Positions 23,201 through 35,570 of a stretch of DNA of 64,000 bases are shown in pieces (within the stretch, counting starts at the first letter, position 1; each line of letters begins with the position of its first letter). The DNA comes from Brasenia schreberi (lineage: Eukaryota > Streptophyta > Magnoliopsida > Nymphaeales > Cabombaceae): contig JAYKKT010000090.1 of the NCBI GenBank assembly GCA_036023115.1, positions 29,683,501 through 29,747,500 of the forward strand. The letters are read 5' to 3'. Under the pieces are notes generated by a model that ran no database searches, was not told the DNA's origin, and worked only from the letters and a program-made list of their open reading frames with translations. The position numbers and the translations under genes are program-made.

Positions 23201-23604
23201 GGAAGGATAGGCGTGATGCTGTGCGTGAGGAGAGATCACGGAGCCCAAAGCCTAAGGCGAGCCCTGTACCTGCCAGAGGAAAGAGGCAAAGCCCTTCACC
23301 AGATAGGCGCAAGAGCGTGAGCCCAGTTGGTAGCAGTCCACGTGAGAGGGAAAGCCCACCACCAAGAGACCGGAGGCTGGCAGGTGGTCGCCGTGATTCT
23401 GACTACAACGGTAGTCCAAGAAATAGCCGGAGCTCAAGCCCAGAGGAGCAAGCCGCAGCAGGTGGTAGGTACAGGAGTCCGGAGGCGAATGGGAGAAATG
23501 GCAGGAGCTCTCCGCCCATGCATGATGATGACAGGAGCCCATTTGATGAGGATGGTCGGGGCTCTCCTGCAGAAAACAATGTCTCTCCTAGCGGTGAGGA
23601 TTGA
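20202..23604 (+). CDS. RS2Z33: RS2Z-type SR splicing factor (RRM, two zinc knuckles, RS and SP regions)
   Basis: Plant-specific serine/arginine-rich pre-mRNA splicing factor acting in the nucleus. Coding exons are 20202-20311, 21460-21499, 22096-22191, 22359-22555, 22635-22730 and 23181-23604, giving 320 aa; all junctions are GT-AG and keep the frame. An RRM spans about residues 12-82, with RNP-type blocks RLYVGRLS and HDFAFVDF. Two CCHC knuckles follow: [14 protein letters not shown] at 105-118 and [14 protein letters not shown] at 127-140. An RS-rich stretch (about 145-190) and a long acidic/SP-rich tail with RRKSVSPVG and [12 protein letters not shown] close the protein. This order is diagnostic of RS2Z32/RS2Z33; the number between the two paralogues is not certain. 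The 1.15-kb intron 1 cuts the RRM after SRYGR, the intron known to be alternatively spliced in plant RS2Z genes. A leader intron precedes the ATG. Confidence 0.95.
20628..20798 (+). repeat. Direct duplication inside RS2Z intron 1
   Basis: A block of about 63 bases, with ATTTTCAGAACT, GGGGTTGGATCATACT and AAATTTGTATTTCAA, occurs at 20628 and again at 20736. The copies differ at a handful of bases. Confidence 0.8.
20992..21180 (+). other. Candidate cassette (poison) exon in RS2Z intron 1
   Basis: The acceptor CATTGTCACAG ends at 20991 after a pyrimidine-rich tract, and a donor CCCCAG|GTGGTC lies at 21181, bounding 189 bases that are GC-richer than the rest of the intron. Spliced after exon 1 it would read R-S-M-D-A and then stop (TGA). 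This is inference: no transcript evidence is visible. Confidence 0.3.
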
Positions 23605-24778
23605 GTATCCTGCCAAAAAACTTGAACGGTAGAACTTTGTGAGTTTATCTTTTGTGGATTGTGTTTTCCAAGACGTGCATTATCCGAGAGAACTCTAATT
23701 TCGATATGTGCTACCGCTGTCTTCTTTTCTGGTATTACTTCTATGCAATTCCTAGGTAGATTTTATAGAAAATTCTTCAAATTATCTCTAGCTATGCCCT
23801 TTATTGTACATTGCCTAGTTGTCATATTAAAAGATTGCCCAATGAACAGCGCAGTCCATCGAAATTGTTTCTTGATGGACCTTGTGCGGTGGCTTATCTG
23901 TAAGCCCTTCAGGGTGAGGCGTAGTTGCTGCTGACCCAGGAAGTAGCTGCGATTTAAACCATAAACTTTGTTTTATAGCGTATGGTTTTAATGCAGAATA
24001 TATATCACAGGCTCATGGTTTAACTGTGGCTTGTACATACTTTTTAGTTAATGATTCACCTTGCTGCCTTTGTGCCTATGATCGCACATCTAGGTGATTT
24101 CATGTTTAACGGGCATGCTTTGACCTTAAAATGGTAGAAGGTGACTTTGATCTCTTTCTGATTTATTACCTGGGGAAAACTCATCCAGAAGAACTAGACT
24201 TAATCTCACCACCTTAAATTCCGAGGCCAGGATGGTCAGGCCCACCGTGTATTCTACTTTGTAGGTTTTTCATACCAACCAAAAACTGAGGACGAATGGT
24301 TGAGCACATTGTTGTGTGGGCTTGCAGTTGCATATATGTTTTAAAGTTCGTATTATTTCCGACTGTCGAAAGATTCCTTTAACTACCTGAACCTTTGGTT
24401 GATCCATCGTGTTGAGCGCTCACTTGCACTGCTGATAAGAATCATGTTTCTGTAGAATCTCGATATTCTTCCTTTTCTATATTCTCGAGAATAAATCAAC
24501 TATAGAATACATCGTGTGAGGTATATGAACTATTTGAATTCGAAGATAAGGTCGGATGGTTATGTGGGGCTCGTAATGATACAAGGAAATTTATACTTGT
24601 GAAAGAACAAACGGTTCAAGGAATTAATTCCCACGTTGATTGGACATGGGGATAGCTTACGTGATCACCTTTATGAAAGGAAGAAAACCGTAATAAAATG
24701 ATTCCCTAGTTTAAAGGCCATGTATTCCAAGGAAGATTACTTATCAACCGGGAGATCGGCTTGTTCCTTCCTTTCCTC

Positions 24779-24780
<2 letters not shown>

Positions 24781-24826
<46 letters not shown>
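24781..24826. repeat. Compound microsatellite (TG)n(GA)n
   Basis: About 18 bases of TG followed directly by about 28 bases of AG repeat. Confidence 0.95.
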
Positions 24827-24828
<2 letters not shown>

Positions 24829-25842
24829 CCATGCCTTGAAAATTATAGGCCTTATCTGGAAAGCTTAGGTTTCTTTGGCTCACTTGCAAGTTTGTTTTGA
24901 ATTAAACTAGGGAACTGAAGGTTGAATTTTCTTTATTTAAATGATTGAGAGGACCTTGGGGAGATACCGTTCATACACAAACACAGTCTCTTATCAATAT
25001 ATTATTGTGACTAGCCCAAATGTCGCAAGAAACATAATTTTATTTTGTACATTTTTATTAATTTAACAAATAAAGTGTTGTGAAAAAAGGAAAGTTGCTC
25101 AAGGTTGAATTTTGAAGGTATTTAGGAGTTGGATAACCAAAAGGAGGATCACGCTGAAGTGTCGAAGTGACCGATTCTTTATATAGAATTTGGGCGCTTA
25201 ATTGCGTCGAGTGAGAGATAATATTTCTCTCTTTCTTCATCATAAAGATAATCTTTTAAGAATCAAATATTGCTTTCCTTTCTCAAAATATAAAGAAAAT
25301 AGGCACATGCCTACCTTATTTCTTATTGCTAAAAGAGAGCAGAAACATGTTATTTTTAATGTTAAACAAGATAGAATTCTGCTTCTCTCAAAACTAATAC
25401 AAAGCATACCCGAATATTGCTCCAATAGCAACTCAGGTTGCACCAATAATGCGTGGCTGTGAAGACTTGCGAAAGTTTGAGGATCACAGGTGACATTGGG
25501 CTTGAATTTATCGGTGGCTTTATATTATGTACTAAGGTTATTTCAAGTTGAGTGATTATGTCTAATGATAGTTAATTAGATTCTCATCTTTACATAAATA
25601 TTTGAATAAAAATATTTGCCAGTCTCGACCCCCTATGACAAAAATCTTGGTTCTGGCCTCTAATGGATGACATGGGCTGATGTATGTATGTATATATATA
25701 TATAGAACATATAATGAATTACTACCTTCTAATCACCTTTGGTGGACGACCTGAGATGCTGCTAACAAGGCGTTGTCCCTGATCATGGTAAAAAAGATGG
25801 CCAAAATGTGGATTATATACTTCCAAAGTATTCTAAGATTCT

Positions 25843-25877
<35 letters not shown>

Positions 25878-26278
25878 GTATATATATTTACGTGTAAAAA
25901 ATGGGGTAGATATGGCGGATTACTTAATGCATTGGTATTCCCTGTTAGGTGGGGTTTGGCTTGCATTTTGGGAAATGAACGTCATAATCAGCCCTCGTCC
26001 ACACACGTTAGATTTTCTATGTATTGACCTACCTTCTGAATCACATAATGACTCCTTTGATCATCACTAAGTTGTCGCTTCATTGGCTCTCCATTTGTTT
26101 TAGCCAAGACCCTGGGACTCGGTTTCAGCGTCGACCCACTTCAATTTGAATCGGCAACAGTGCGGGGCACTTCTTGCAAGTTGGGAGTTGCATAATCTTG
26201 TGTTCAGCTCCGCGGTGTGTTCGTTCATTTTGCACGAAGAACCTGACATATCATGTGTATATGTACGTCTCTTGAGTT

Positions 26279-26655
26279 CATAACTCGTATAAGATACTTG
26301 ATATATATGCATTGGAGTTATGTAACATTAATTAATGAAAATTAATGCGTGATTGATTTTGCTTACAACTGAATGTATATCGAATAATGATACATATTAA
26401 TAATTGTTATATATATTTTTATATGCTTCAACAAGAAGCTAGGCCCATTGGAACCGGAATTCAACTTGGTGCATAACTCGTATAAAGCTACATAAGCATT
26501 GAACTTATATAGTATTAATAAAAAATAAAACTTGATGGATTTGGCTTACAACTGAATGTACATCAAATAATAATACATATTACTAATTATTATACTTTTC
26601 TTTATATGCTTCAACGAGAAGCTAGGATCGTTGGAACCAGAATTCAACTTGGAAC
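26279..26655. repeat. Diverged tandem duplication, period 183-193 bp
   Basis: CATAACTCGTATAA occurs at 26279 and 26472. Each is followed by TTGGCTTACAACTGAATGTA (or TTTGCTTACAACTGAATGTA), then TATGCTTCAAC, GAAGCTAGG, and TTGGAACC with ATTCAACTTGG. It ends about 230 bases before the TATA-like box of the next gene, so it may sit in that promoter. Confidence 0.8.
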
Positions 26656-26888
26656 CATATCCAACATTTCCTTTCAGGTATATCGTTACCAACAAGGGAA
26701 AACCTTTGATTTTTTGAGTTGCAAGGGACAATCCGGAACCCGATACGAGGGTAAAAGAAACATCCGTTCCCGACTCGATTGGGTAAGGTACCGAGTCGTT
26801 CTTTTTTCGAGCCAGCTAACCCATACGTGCATATCCACTTGTCGCGTACAAATCATGCGTTAATGCGCGTTTTCTCTCCCCAACGACG

Positions 26889-26895
26889 TATAAGA
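26889..26895 (+). promoter_or_regulatory. TATA-like box before the GRP leader exon
   Basis: TATAAGA in a GC-richer stretch, about 80 bases before the probable leader-exon donor at 26975. Confidence 0.35.
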
Positions 26896-26917
26896 GCGTC
26901 TCTCGGGCTGCCCACAG

Positions 26918-26974
26918 CTTCACATCCCTGAGGTTTAGGATCTTCGACTATCCGGACAAACCCGAGACAAATAG
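26918..26974 (+). other. Probable 5' UTR exon of the GRP-A3-like gene
   Basis: Upstream of the GRP ATG there is an acceptor (GTTTCTGTATCAG) only 17 bases before the start codon, so a leader exon is expected. The best donor in suitable sequence is CAAATAG|GTTAGC at 26975, giving a 2.1-kb leader intron (26975-29063). The transcription start is estimated from the TATA-like box only. Confidence 0.4.
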
Positions 26975-29080
26975 GTTAGCATTTGGAGTTTCTCTTTATT
27001 CGTCTTTGATTGACATCTCTGTTTAAATGATTTGTCTCTTGCTCTTTATGGTCGAGTGGTTTGTTCATTTTCCGAAGGTTTACGGTTCTCTTGTAATAGC
27101 TGTAATGATGGGAATCGGTGTTTGCACAGTTCTGACCACTGGAATCTCTCCATGCTTGATAAAGGAGCTCCTTTTTGGGCTTCTGATTTGTTGGTATATT
27201 AGGAATGATATATTTTCTTTGTATTAAAGATGCATAAGGAAGGATGGTTTGTGCCCTTGGCCGGTATGTTTGATTGTGATTTGTGAAACAAAAGAGTTTG
27301 TTGTGTTGGATTACAATCCTATGGATTCTGTATGTCCTCCTGTTTTTATCTGTCATTTCTTATCTGTCTTAACTTTTGGAGTGATTTCTGTATGTGATTT
27401 TCCATTGATTGACTTCGGTTTTTTTATGTTGACCAACTTCGTTTTCAATCGCTCTTGTTGGTTGCTTAAAACTTTCATTGCCTTCTCTGCCCTTTGTGGC
27501 AAGTTCTGTAAGTTTGGTTTTGATTAAGGAATCATATCCGATATTATTCCTGTGGAACTTTTCTTCTGTTTTTTAGCTTTTCCAAGGTAAATCTATGCAT
27601 TTGGTTTCCAAGGAAATCTGCCTCAAAGTTTACCATTTTTCTTCGATTTTAATGCATTTAATCATCTGATATTTTGTGCCTCTGAAAAAATCAAATATTT
27701 TTCACAACTTGCTCAAATTGAACCTATGGGTTCTTAAGTTGTGTAGTTTGCTGTTCAATTATTGATGTCTTAAAGCTCCCTATGTTCCAGCTTCAAATAC
27801 TGATAAGGATCGGATAAGTGCAGAAACATCATTTTGTGTTCAAGTGTTAGTTTCAGCATATGTTGATTGACATGTTAAATTTATCTAAATGGGAATCAGT
27901 CTTCTTTAGGATTGGCAGCAAGGGAAGTGAACATGTGAACAATGGGGTGCCAAATTTAGGAGTTCACATTACCAGTAGGTAGGTTGTGGTTGATCAGCTG
28001 CGTCAATTAGGATAGGTTGACCTGCGTGAGATCTCAAATTTTCTCAGTATGCCTATTCCAAGTGAGAAAGGAAATAAGTTGTTCCAACTGGTTATGTATC
28101 CTCTCTATATTATATTTTTTCACTACTTGTGTAGGTTAAATAAGACAAAACTGGAGTATGAGGCCTAGATATCATTCACATAATTGACCAAGATGCTTTG
28201 GTGTTAAGAATGATATTTGTCAGTTCTCAGACTTGTCTTTCTTGGAGCCCCTTGATACTGTCTTGACAGGAGAAAGAAGCATTTCCTACATCCAATGCTT
28301 TTCTGGTGGGAGAAAGATAGGACCACCCAGTCACCTGCAGTACTCAAAGAGTGAGATAGTCTTGACAAAAGATATAAGCAGAATGGTCTTTTTGTATTCT
28401 TCTTGTTCATGGCAATATATATGAGATGTTACTTTTACATTGGTTGGTCCAGGCCCAGCAGTTTTTCTTTTTGTTTTTCTTTTCCAAACAGGAGTGGGTA
28501 ATGAAAGTGTTACGCTCATAGTTATGGATTGAGCTGGTAAAGACGTTTCATAAGTAGGTCTAGGTCGACCTATTTTAAAGTCTCAGGTTGGTCTGATCCT
28601 CATTAATGGCATAAACACGCTGATATAATCAGCTGTTAGGGCTATCAAAAGCGTCAGGTATCCAATCCATTACTCTACAGGAAAAACAGTGTAGTCTCTG
28701 TCTAAATTGTCTAATTGCAACATGCACGAGTATCAATTTCTCCCCCATTATCTGAAGTAAGGAGCCATGAAACTGCTGGGTCTTGGAGCACAAGCAAAAA
28801 CTGTTCTCTTCCTAATGGTGCCTAGGCCTCTATTTAATTGCTTTTCTTGCATGTGCTTCCTGCTGTTTTGATGTTGGATTTGTCATAACTATTCATATGA
28901 TCGTATACATAGATTCAGTGTTTACTGCAGATTTTATTTATTTGGGCATGTCCTAAATATCTATTGGTGTAGCAACTTGTTCATTGGGATGTCTTTCTAT
29001 AAGTGCATCTATACTTTTAACTGGATATTAGTTAATGGCAGCTCATCTCTGTTTCTGTATCAGTTGTACTTTGAGGAAAA

Positions 29081-31297
29081 ATGGGCGGTGGAAAAGACAA
29101 AGACAAACATGATGGTTCAGGGTCTTCTGACAAGGGGTTCTTATCAAACCTTGCACATGGATATCCAGGCGACCATGGATACCCCCCGCCACCTGGTTAC
29201 GCTTCCCATCCTGAAGCTTATCCTCCTCCACATGGATATCCACCATCTGGATATGATCCCCATGGATATCCGCCTGCTGGATATCCTCCCCATGGTGCAT
29301 ATCCTCCCCAACATTATCCGCAGCAAGGTAATTGACAAACTCGGCTGAGCGAATCAATTTATTTTCAGCATATGCTGTGAAGTTATTGGTATATTAGATA
29401 GAAGATACTTCCCATATGCTTTCATGCAAGTTCATGTCCGTCATATTTGATATCAGATGAAGCATTTGACTATTCTAACCTTAATAGTTTAAATGGTGGT
29501 ATTCATTATTCTTTTGTATTACGGGAGTTAGCTGAGCTCTGACAAATAGTCTGAGGGATTATGTAATGCTTGAAATACATATAAATAGTTACTATCTTGA
29601 AATGTTGGCTTCATTATCATAAAATCTTTTGTTGGTTTAAATGCAAGGCACTTTTGGACATTTTCCAATGTCACTACCATCTTAGGATTTGCTCTTTTGT
29701 ACTTTTCTTCATTTATATTCTTCTTGCCATATTGCCAATATTAGCCCAGAGTTGTTGCAAAATTTGTGTCAGATGTTAAATCGATATATATGAAAATGAT
29801 ATTTTTCCAGGCAGAATCATGAATTTTCTTTTGGATTGTGTACCTTCAAGTTAAACATCCTTCTACCATATTTCTGCCGGTATTTGGCATCAATTTTTGT
29901 TTCATTTGTAAATATACATATATACATATGTATGCATGTATATATGTATGTATTTATGTGTGTGTGTCATATATACACATACACACACATTTCTGTGTGT
30001 ACATACACGCAAATATCTGTTTGTGTATGTGCGCTTTTTGATCTGTCATGCCAACTTTGAAGTAGATTTGACATCAGGATAAAATGAAGTTAAGAAACAT
30101 TTGTTTCATGCATCAAGAGGAAGTCATTTCATACAAAATAGTGTGGGTACTAGAAACGACTACAATTTGGTATTACATCAGAGTTTTGTTAAACAGGTGT
30201 ACAATGTCATGCCTGGTCATTATACAATGTAGTATGGCATCAGCGTTTTGTTAAATACTATGTGCATCTAAAAGTTCTGTTTCTAAATCGCTGAAGCATG
30301 AATGTCTTTATAAATATAAATTGTTGATTTGATCTGAGCATCATCATTCAAAGCATAAAACAACAAATTCACTTAGCAAATTGCAAGATCTAATCATTAA
30401 ACGAAAGCATGCAGATAATACACAATTAACATTCAGTAAGGTTGGACAAAACAGAAAGAGGGGAAGGGAGGAACCTATTTTGTCTTGCCAACTATGTTTA
30501 ACTGAGTGCCCTTATGTATGTACGTTCTTGAGGCATATTTGATGATTGCCACACACGCTGAAGGAAATCTATGTATAAAAAGCTGTACATAATTAATAGA
30601 TATAGGATCTGCGAAAATAACATTGTTACTAGTCCAATTCTAACCTCTGTTGGATGTGGTCTTCACATGACTATTTATGAATTATCTCGCACTCATGGTC
30701 AATGAAATCACTGAAGTTTTGACTAGAACAATCATGCACGGAATATTTTTGGTAGTATAGAGAGCAGTCTAATGCGCCATTAGTTTGTGCTGCACAATTC
30801 AATTACCGGCCCTTTGACAAGAATGTCTAAGATTAAATATTAGTTTTCTACATGTTTTGGAATAGTTGGTTTTGTGTGCTGAGCTTGTAAGCCTTAAGAC
30901 CGGGCTTCTGTTGTTTAGATATGCATGTGTGCAGATAACCGATTGTTCATATTTTTGATATTCAAAGCGTGTTAAATTGTAAGATATTATTGAATCCTCC
31001 AGAACATCAACCTAATATTGCCAAACTCTTGCAGGAGGACATGGCATCTCTCCGGGCATGGCGGCACTAGCAGGAGGTGCTGCTGCTGCTGCTGCCGCTT
31101 ATGGTGTTCACCAACTGGGTCATGGCTCCCAATCTGGTGGGCATGGTGGATATGTGGGGCATGCCGGTGGATATCCGGGACATGCCGGTTATGGTCATGG
31201 AAAATTCAAGAAGGGGAAGTTCAAGCATGGGAAATTTGGGAAGCACGGCAAGAAGGGGAAGTTTGGCAAGCATGGCAAGTTCAAGAAGTGGAAGTGA
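29081..31297 (+). CDS. GRP-A3-like XYPPX/glycine-rich protein
   Basis: Low-complexity plant protein of the glycine-rich A3-like group; its molecular role is not established. Coding exons are 29081-29327 and 31035-31297, giving 169 aa; the intron splits a glycine codon and has GT-AG ends. The N-terminus begins MGGGKDKDKHDGSGSSDKG. Residues about 30-80 are tyrosine/proline/glycine repeats of the XYPPX kind (HGYPP, SGYDPHGYPP, AGYPPHG). The second exon opens with GGHGISPGMAALAGG followed by seven alanines, a possible short membrane-seeking or helical segment, then GGH/GYxGHAGG repeats and a strongly basic end of KFKKGK, KHGKFGKHG and KFKKWK units. There is no signal peptide. The 1.7-kb intron contains TGTG/ATAC-rich sequence near 29920-30020. 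Homology is by domain layout, so the family call is secure but the function is not. Confidence 0.9.
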
Positions 31298-31485
31298 TTC
31301 TGTTTTGCCGCGTATCACTCCAGTTGCCTAATCAATAACAACTTTTTTAAGTCAGTTACTGTGGTGATTGTTCGAAGCTCTTTCCGTTGCCTGGTTCTTA
31401 GTGTGGTATTGTAAACAGTTAGTTTCTTGGCGAGAAATATAGTTATAGCATATGCCTTTGCTGTGTCATACCTTGAATATGTGCG

Positions 31486-31488
<3 letters not shown>

Positions 31489-31554
<66 letters not shown>
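31489..31554. repeat. Compound microsatellite (GT)n(GA)n in the GRP 3' region
   Basis: About 28 bases of GT followed by about 37 bases of GA, roughly 190 bases after the GRP stop codon. Confidence 0.95.
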
Positions 31555-31559
<5 letters not shown>

Positions 31560-31839
31560 TTGTTGGCTGTTTGTCATGCATATAGAGGAGCCAACAGATT
31601 AAGCGACTCAAGCTTCTAGTTAATCTTGCATTAAGAGAACAGCATTAAGTGTAGGCCGAATTGCACTGCTGTAGCTCCGGGGCTGGTACGTTTTGCAGCA
31701 AATCATCTGTTGGTCATACTTGAATGAATTCTTTTTCTCTCTTACCAACCAATTGCCACAACACAATAATATTAGATATAAAGCGGGAAATTCAGAAGCA
31801 CATGAACCAATTGATGGGCAGCGTAGGAAACACCTAAAT

Positions 31840-32369
31840 TCATAAGGGCAATTCTCCTAAGAACTCTGAGTAGTTTAGCAATCGAAGAATCCAATTCTCT
31901 GAATTTGATGAACTAAATGGACACGTTAAGCAACCATAATCCTCCCATGGAATGCTAAGTATCGAAAAGGGATAGCCTCCAGTGGACATGGAAGTGTACA
32001 ATTTATCTCCTAAATGAGTGGGGCAAAAAATACACCCACCAACCCAGCTGCACGAAAATGCCAAATTTATTACATATATCATCATTTGAGGATCCCTGAA
32101 CTACATGAAGGCAGATTTCCTTATTCACACAGTTCCAAAGTCTTCTATTATCTCAGTGATTCTACATATAAAACCATGCCTTTGAGGAAAATAAATCAAC
32201 ATAATATGCAAAAACAGTGAACGATATCGTACCTTGTGGTCATGCATGAGTACATCTTTTCTTGCTCCTCCTCCATTAGTAGGCCAATTCTTAACCTTTC
32301 CATGACCGTAGGAAGCAACACAGTCATGATTGTGATAAGGGCTTCAGACAGGCCATCACCTTCTTGATT
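31840..32369 (-). other. Unidentified two-exon coding-like relic
   Basis: On the minus strand, 32369-32233 reads openly with a protein-like composition (DGLSEALITIMTVLLPTVM, then ERLRIGLLMEEEQEKMYSC) and ends at a GT donor. 32047-31840 starts after a good acceptor (TTTTCGTGCAG) and reads WVGGCIFCPTHLGDKLY, then STGGYPFSILSIPWEDYGC, to a stop. The two join in frame through a split serine codon. Upstream of 32369 the frame is closed by a stop, although another frame (HEDEIKKVM) reads on, suggesting a frameshift. I do not recognise the family. It may be a decayed gene or transposon fragment. Confidence 0.25.
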
Positions 32370-34860
32370 TCATCCTCATGAAAGTGAGAAAACCTCATCG
32401 ACAACTCTAGTGTTTTCCAATCAACTTGATGATATGCCTTAGAAGATCGTCCTTAAACATCAAATACAGTTGTTTGCTATATATATATATATGTATATAT
32501 GTTGCATCTTAGTTTTTGATATGATACTTGAGCGTATCGTAAAAGACTGTTGTATGGTGTTGGAAGTACCAACTTTGATACGCCAGATAAACCCTTCCGA
32601 GCTGAAAATTTTAGTGATTTTTTTGGGGTTTTAGCATTTTTTGTGATTCATTAATTCAAGTGATTGAAAACTCAAGTGACTGGATTAAGGTGATTGGGTT
32701 TTACAAACACCTTCATTTTATTTTCTGGTGACAGACTTTGCCTCTGTTTCGGTAGACCAGCACGAGAATCAGGATTTGACTTCAAGACGGACGTGTGGTT
32801 TAGTGGCAAAAGTGGTTTGAGGCTCTTAGCTGTCATTGGATGATGGTTGAACTTAAATCGGCAGAGGCTCTTATCGTATGTGGTACCCGAAACTCGATCT
32901 TAGCCTTCGAAATGCATTCGTCTTACAATGCTAACATTATCAAAATCCTAAATTCTAGATGAATTAAGTTGGATGGTAAGATAACTTGTTGGATACCAAC
33001 CATCACAGGTTTTGCTATTCTTTGGAAATGTTAGAAGTTGACAGAGTTGCAAAAGTTCACCCTTCCTCAAATACTTCAGTACAAAACTGCCATTAATCGT
33101 TTTCGAGTATTAGCAACCTTTCTGAATCTAGTCCACAAGAGAGATGCGGCAATGGTAGGGTGTCGGGCCGTCTAACCGGAGTGAGGAGTTTGGTCATTGA
33201 AGGGGCTCTAAAAGCAAGGGATCAACCCCTGACAACCTGTAAACCAGTCAAGGCCCTTTGTGATTTGTTAATTGAGTTTGTTTTTCACCAGTTTTATACT
33301 TGAGGAGTGTGTCTTTAGTCATGCGACTCATGGCGGCTGTCAGTGGTTTTGCCAATGGAGGCCCACAATATAGGCTAGCATGAGCTTGTGTCTATAGAGG
33401 TTGCAGGTAGCGGACTACTTAGTTTTCCATTAACCCGAATCCGAGCATTACTCCACATTCGGTGCAATGTTTTATTGGTTGTCATTGTGCTCTATCTTGT
33501 GACGTTTAGATTAGCATTTAACACAGAAGCTGCAAAAGACCATGATCATGTTTTTCTGTTTTCACTTTTGAAGACTCCCTAACCCTCATTGTCCTTCACT
33601 GAAGCTCCATCTCCTACGTAAAGTGCGGCACTCTCATTTTATCTTTCAGGTACTGTAATAGCAGTTTGTCTTATCACCTCATTACAGTTGGGCCATTTGC
33701 GCCCACATCTTCATTTGCTTTGTGAGAAGGAACAACAAAAAGATGAACTATGGCATAAACTTTAATGTCGTTGGAGATTCTTCTTTCATGATTCCATCTT
33801 CATGTGTTTTTGAGAGAGAGTCATTAACAAGAACCACCACTTAAGCTATCTAATGTGGTCCTTCAGTGGCTTTGTACATAGAAAATAATGAAGCATTCAT
33901 GAGCTAGCCTCGTGGCTGTATAAAATGATCATCTTTTTCCACCAGATTCTTATTGTCCTCATAGAGAATGCCAATGTGATCTTCAACTAGATCATAAAGG
34001 TCACTCTCCCACCTCTAGGGAGCTTCCAGGCTTTGAGTTTATCACTTCAAACTTTATATTACCTTTGCTCGAGTGGCTGTCAAGATTCCCTTTGGGAACA
34101 AGGTTCTCTCTTACTATGAATTTTCGAGGGCATCCAGCGCCAGCCTTAATATTAATTGACACCTCCCTAACAAACTAGAGTTATAAGCAAAAGAGTTGTA
34201 GGACACCAGCTGTCGGTCGGCGACCCACAAACAATCATAGACTGCCACATAGCACCTTCGATCAATGGCAATCAATTTCGAGGGGCCTTGCACAAGAAAC
34301 CTGACCCCTAGGTAGGACATGGTTCTCCTGGCTAGGGTTAAACCCAAATGAAGCCTTTCAAGTTAAAGGTCATGAATTCGATGGATGGGGTATCACATAT
34401 CTAGTAGGGCTCTGCCTAACCCCAGACTGCAAATAACAAGAAGAAATGTCAACAATCCAGAATTTTTTTCTGAACCATCCACCATCTAGGTCATGGTATC
34501 TGTGTTCTGAAAATGGACGGCATCTGTCGGTTTTGATGGGCCTTGCTCGCTACCGGTCACGTCTAGGTTTCTATGACATGACCCTGGCTCCCATGACGAG
34601 ACCCTTCGACCTGATCTTCTCTCCTTACTAGATGCTCCTTTGGAAAGTCTTGGCTCATATGGGGTATCCATTCAAAAGCTAATGAATCTACTGGTGACAA
34701 GGGAGTTAAGCATGATGAAAAGAGCCTCACTGCTAAAGCGATAGTTAGGGTTAAGGTGTTGATTCCCACAGGCTCCAGCACTGACAGTAGACCTTAGGTG
34801 AGGGTCCTATCCCTCAAGTATATTTAGCTGTCAGCCTTCCAATTCAGTCGTTTGGAGTCA

Positions 34861-34864
<4 letters not shown>

Positions 34865-34932
<68 letters not shown>
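34865..34932. repeat. Compound microsatellite (CT)n(AT)n
   Basis: About 33 bases of CT run into about 34 bases of AT, followed by a short CGCACACACACGCACACAC tract. Confidence 0.95.
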
Positions 34933-34944
<12 letters not shown>

Positions 34945-35448
34945 CGCACACACTTTCCCTGATAGCGGGTCGCTGAAAAGGCAGTCGCTGCTGGTCATCA
35001 TGCACTTTTAGTTAGAAAAACAGTTTCAGGCTGCCTAGCAGGAGTGAGATCTCTTGCTTTTATAGACAAAGAATAGTGGACAGCATGCAGATACTTCTAT
35101 AATATTAGAAAAGACTAGGAGGAGGAGGAGGAGCTACAAACTTTACTACTCTCTATGAGATGCATGTTCTGTTCTTGATGTTCCTCTTTCTTGTATCTTT
35201 TAATGTGCGGCAAACCCATTATTGAATTAATTATACAAAGGCAAATGAGCAAAGCGTCCCATAATCAAAGAAGCTAAACTTGTCGATGCCCTTTCTCTGA
35301 TCGTCTTCATGAAGATACCGACTTCTTTTACTATTGAGTGACCTCTAATTCTTTAGCCTTAATTGATATCTGAAGGCTTCATGCAAATATCTGAACACAT
35401 TTTGAATATTGCGCCAGATTAGCTGCTGGAAAGGAACTAGAAATAATT

Positions 35449-35570
35449 GGTTTTTTTTTTCCGGTAACAATGGGGAGGCGGAAGCCAGGTATGCACCCCC
35501 CTGATGTCAAACTCACGACGTGCATCCTGTGAGACGAGTCTCCTGCGAGGTGAGCTAACGTTCTGAATGC
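35449..35570 (-). repeat. tRNA-like short repeat (SINE-like)
   Basis: On the minus strand: box A-like GTTAGCTCACCTCGCAGG, box B-like GTGAGTTTGACATCAGGGG, then GGTGCATACCTGGCTTCCG, CCTCCCCATTGTTACC and a run of A. Nearly full length for the family. Confidence 0.6.

Larger units (their letters stand above)
23605..26888. other. RS2Z 3' region and intergenic DNA
   Basis: The first few hundred bases are probably the RS2Z 3' UTR. After that no gene is recognised. Holds compound microsatellites at 24781-24826 (TG then GA) and 25845-25889 (CT then AT), and a tandem duplication just before the next gene. Confidence 0.55.
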
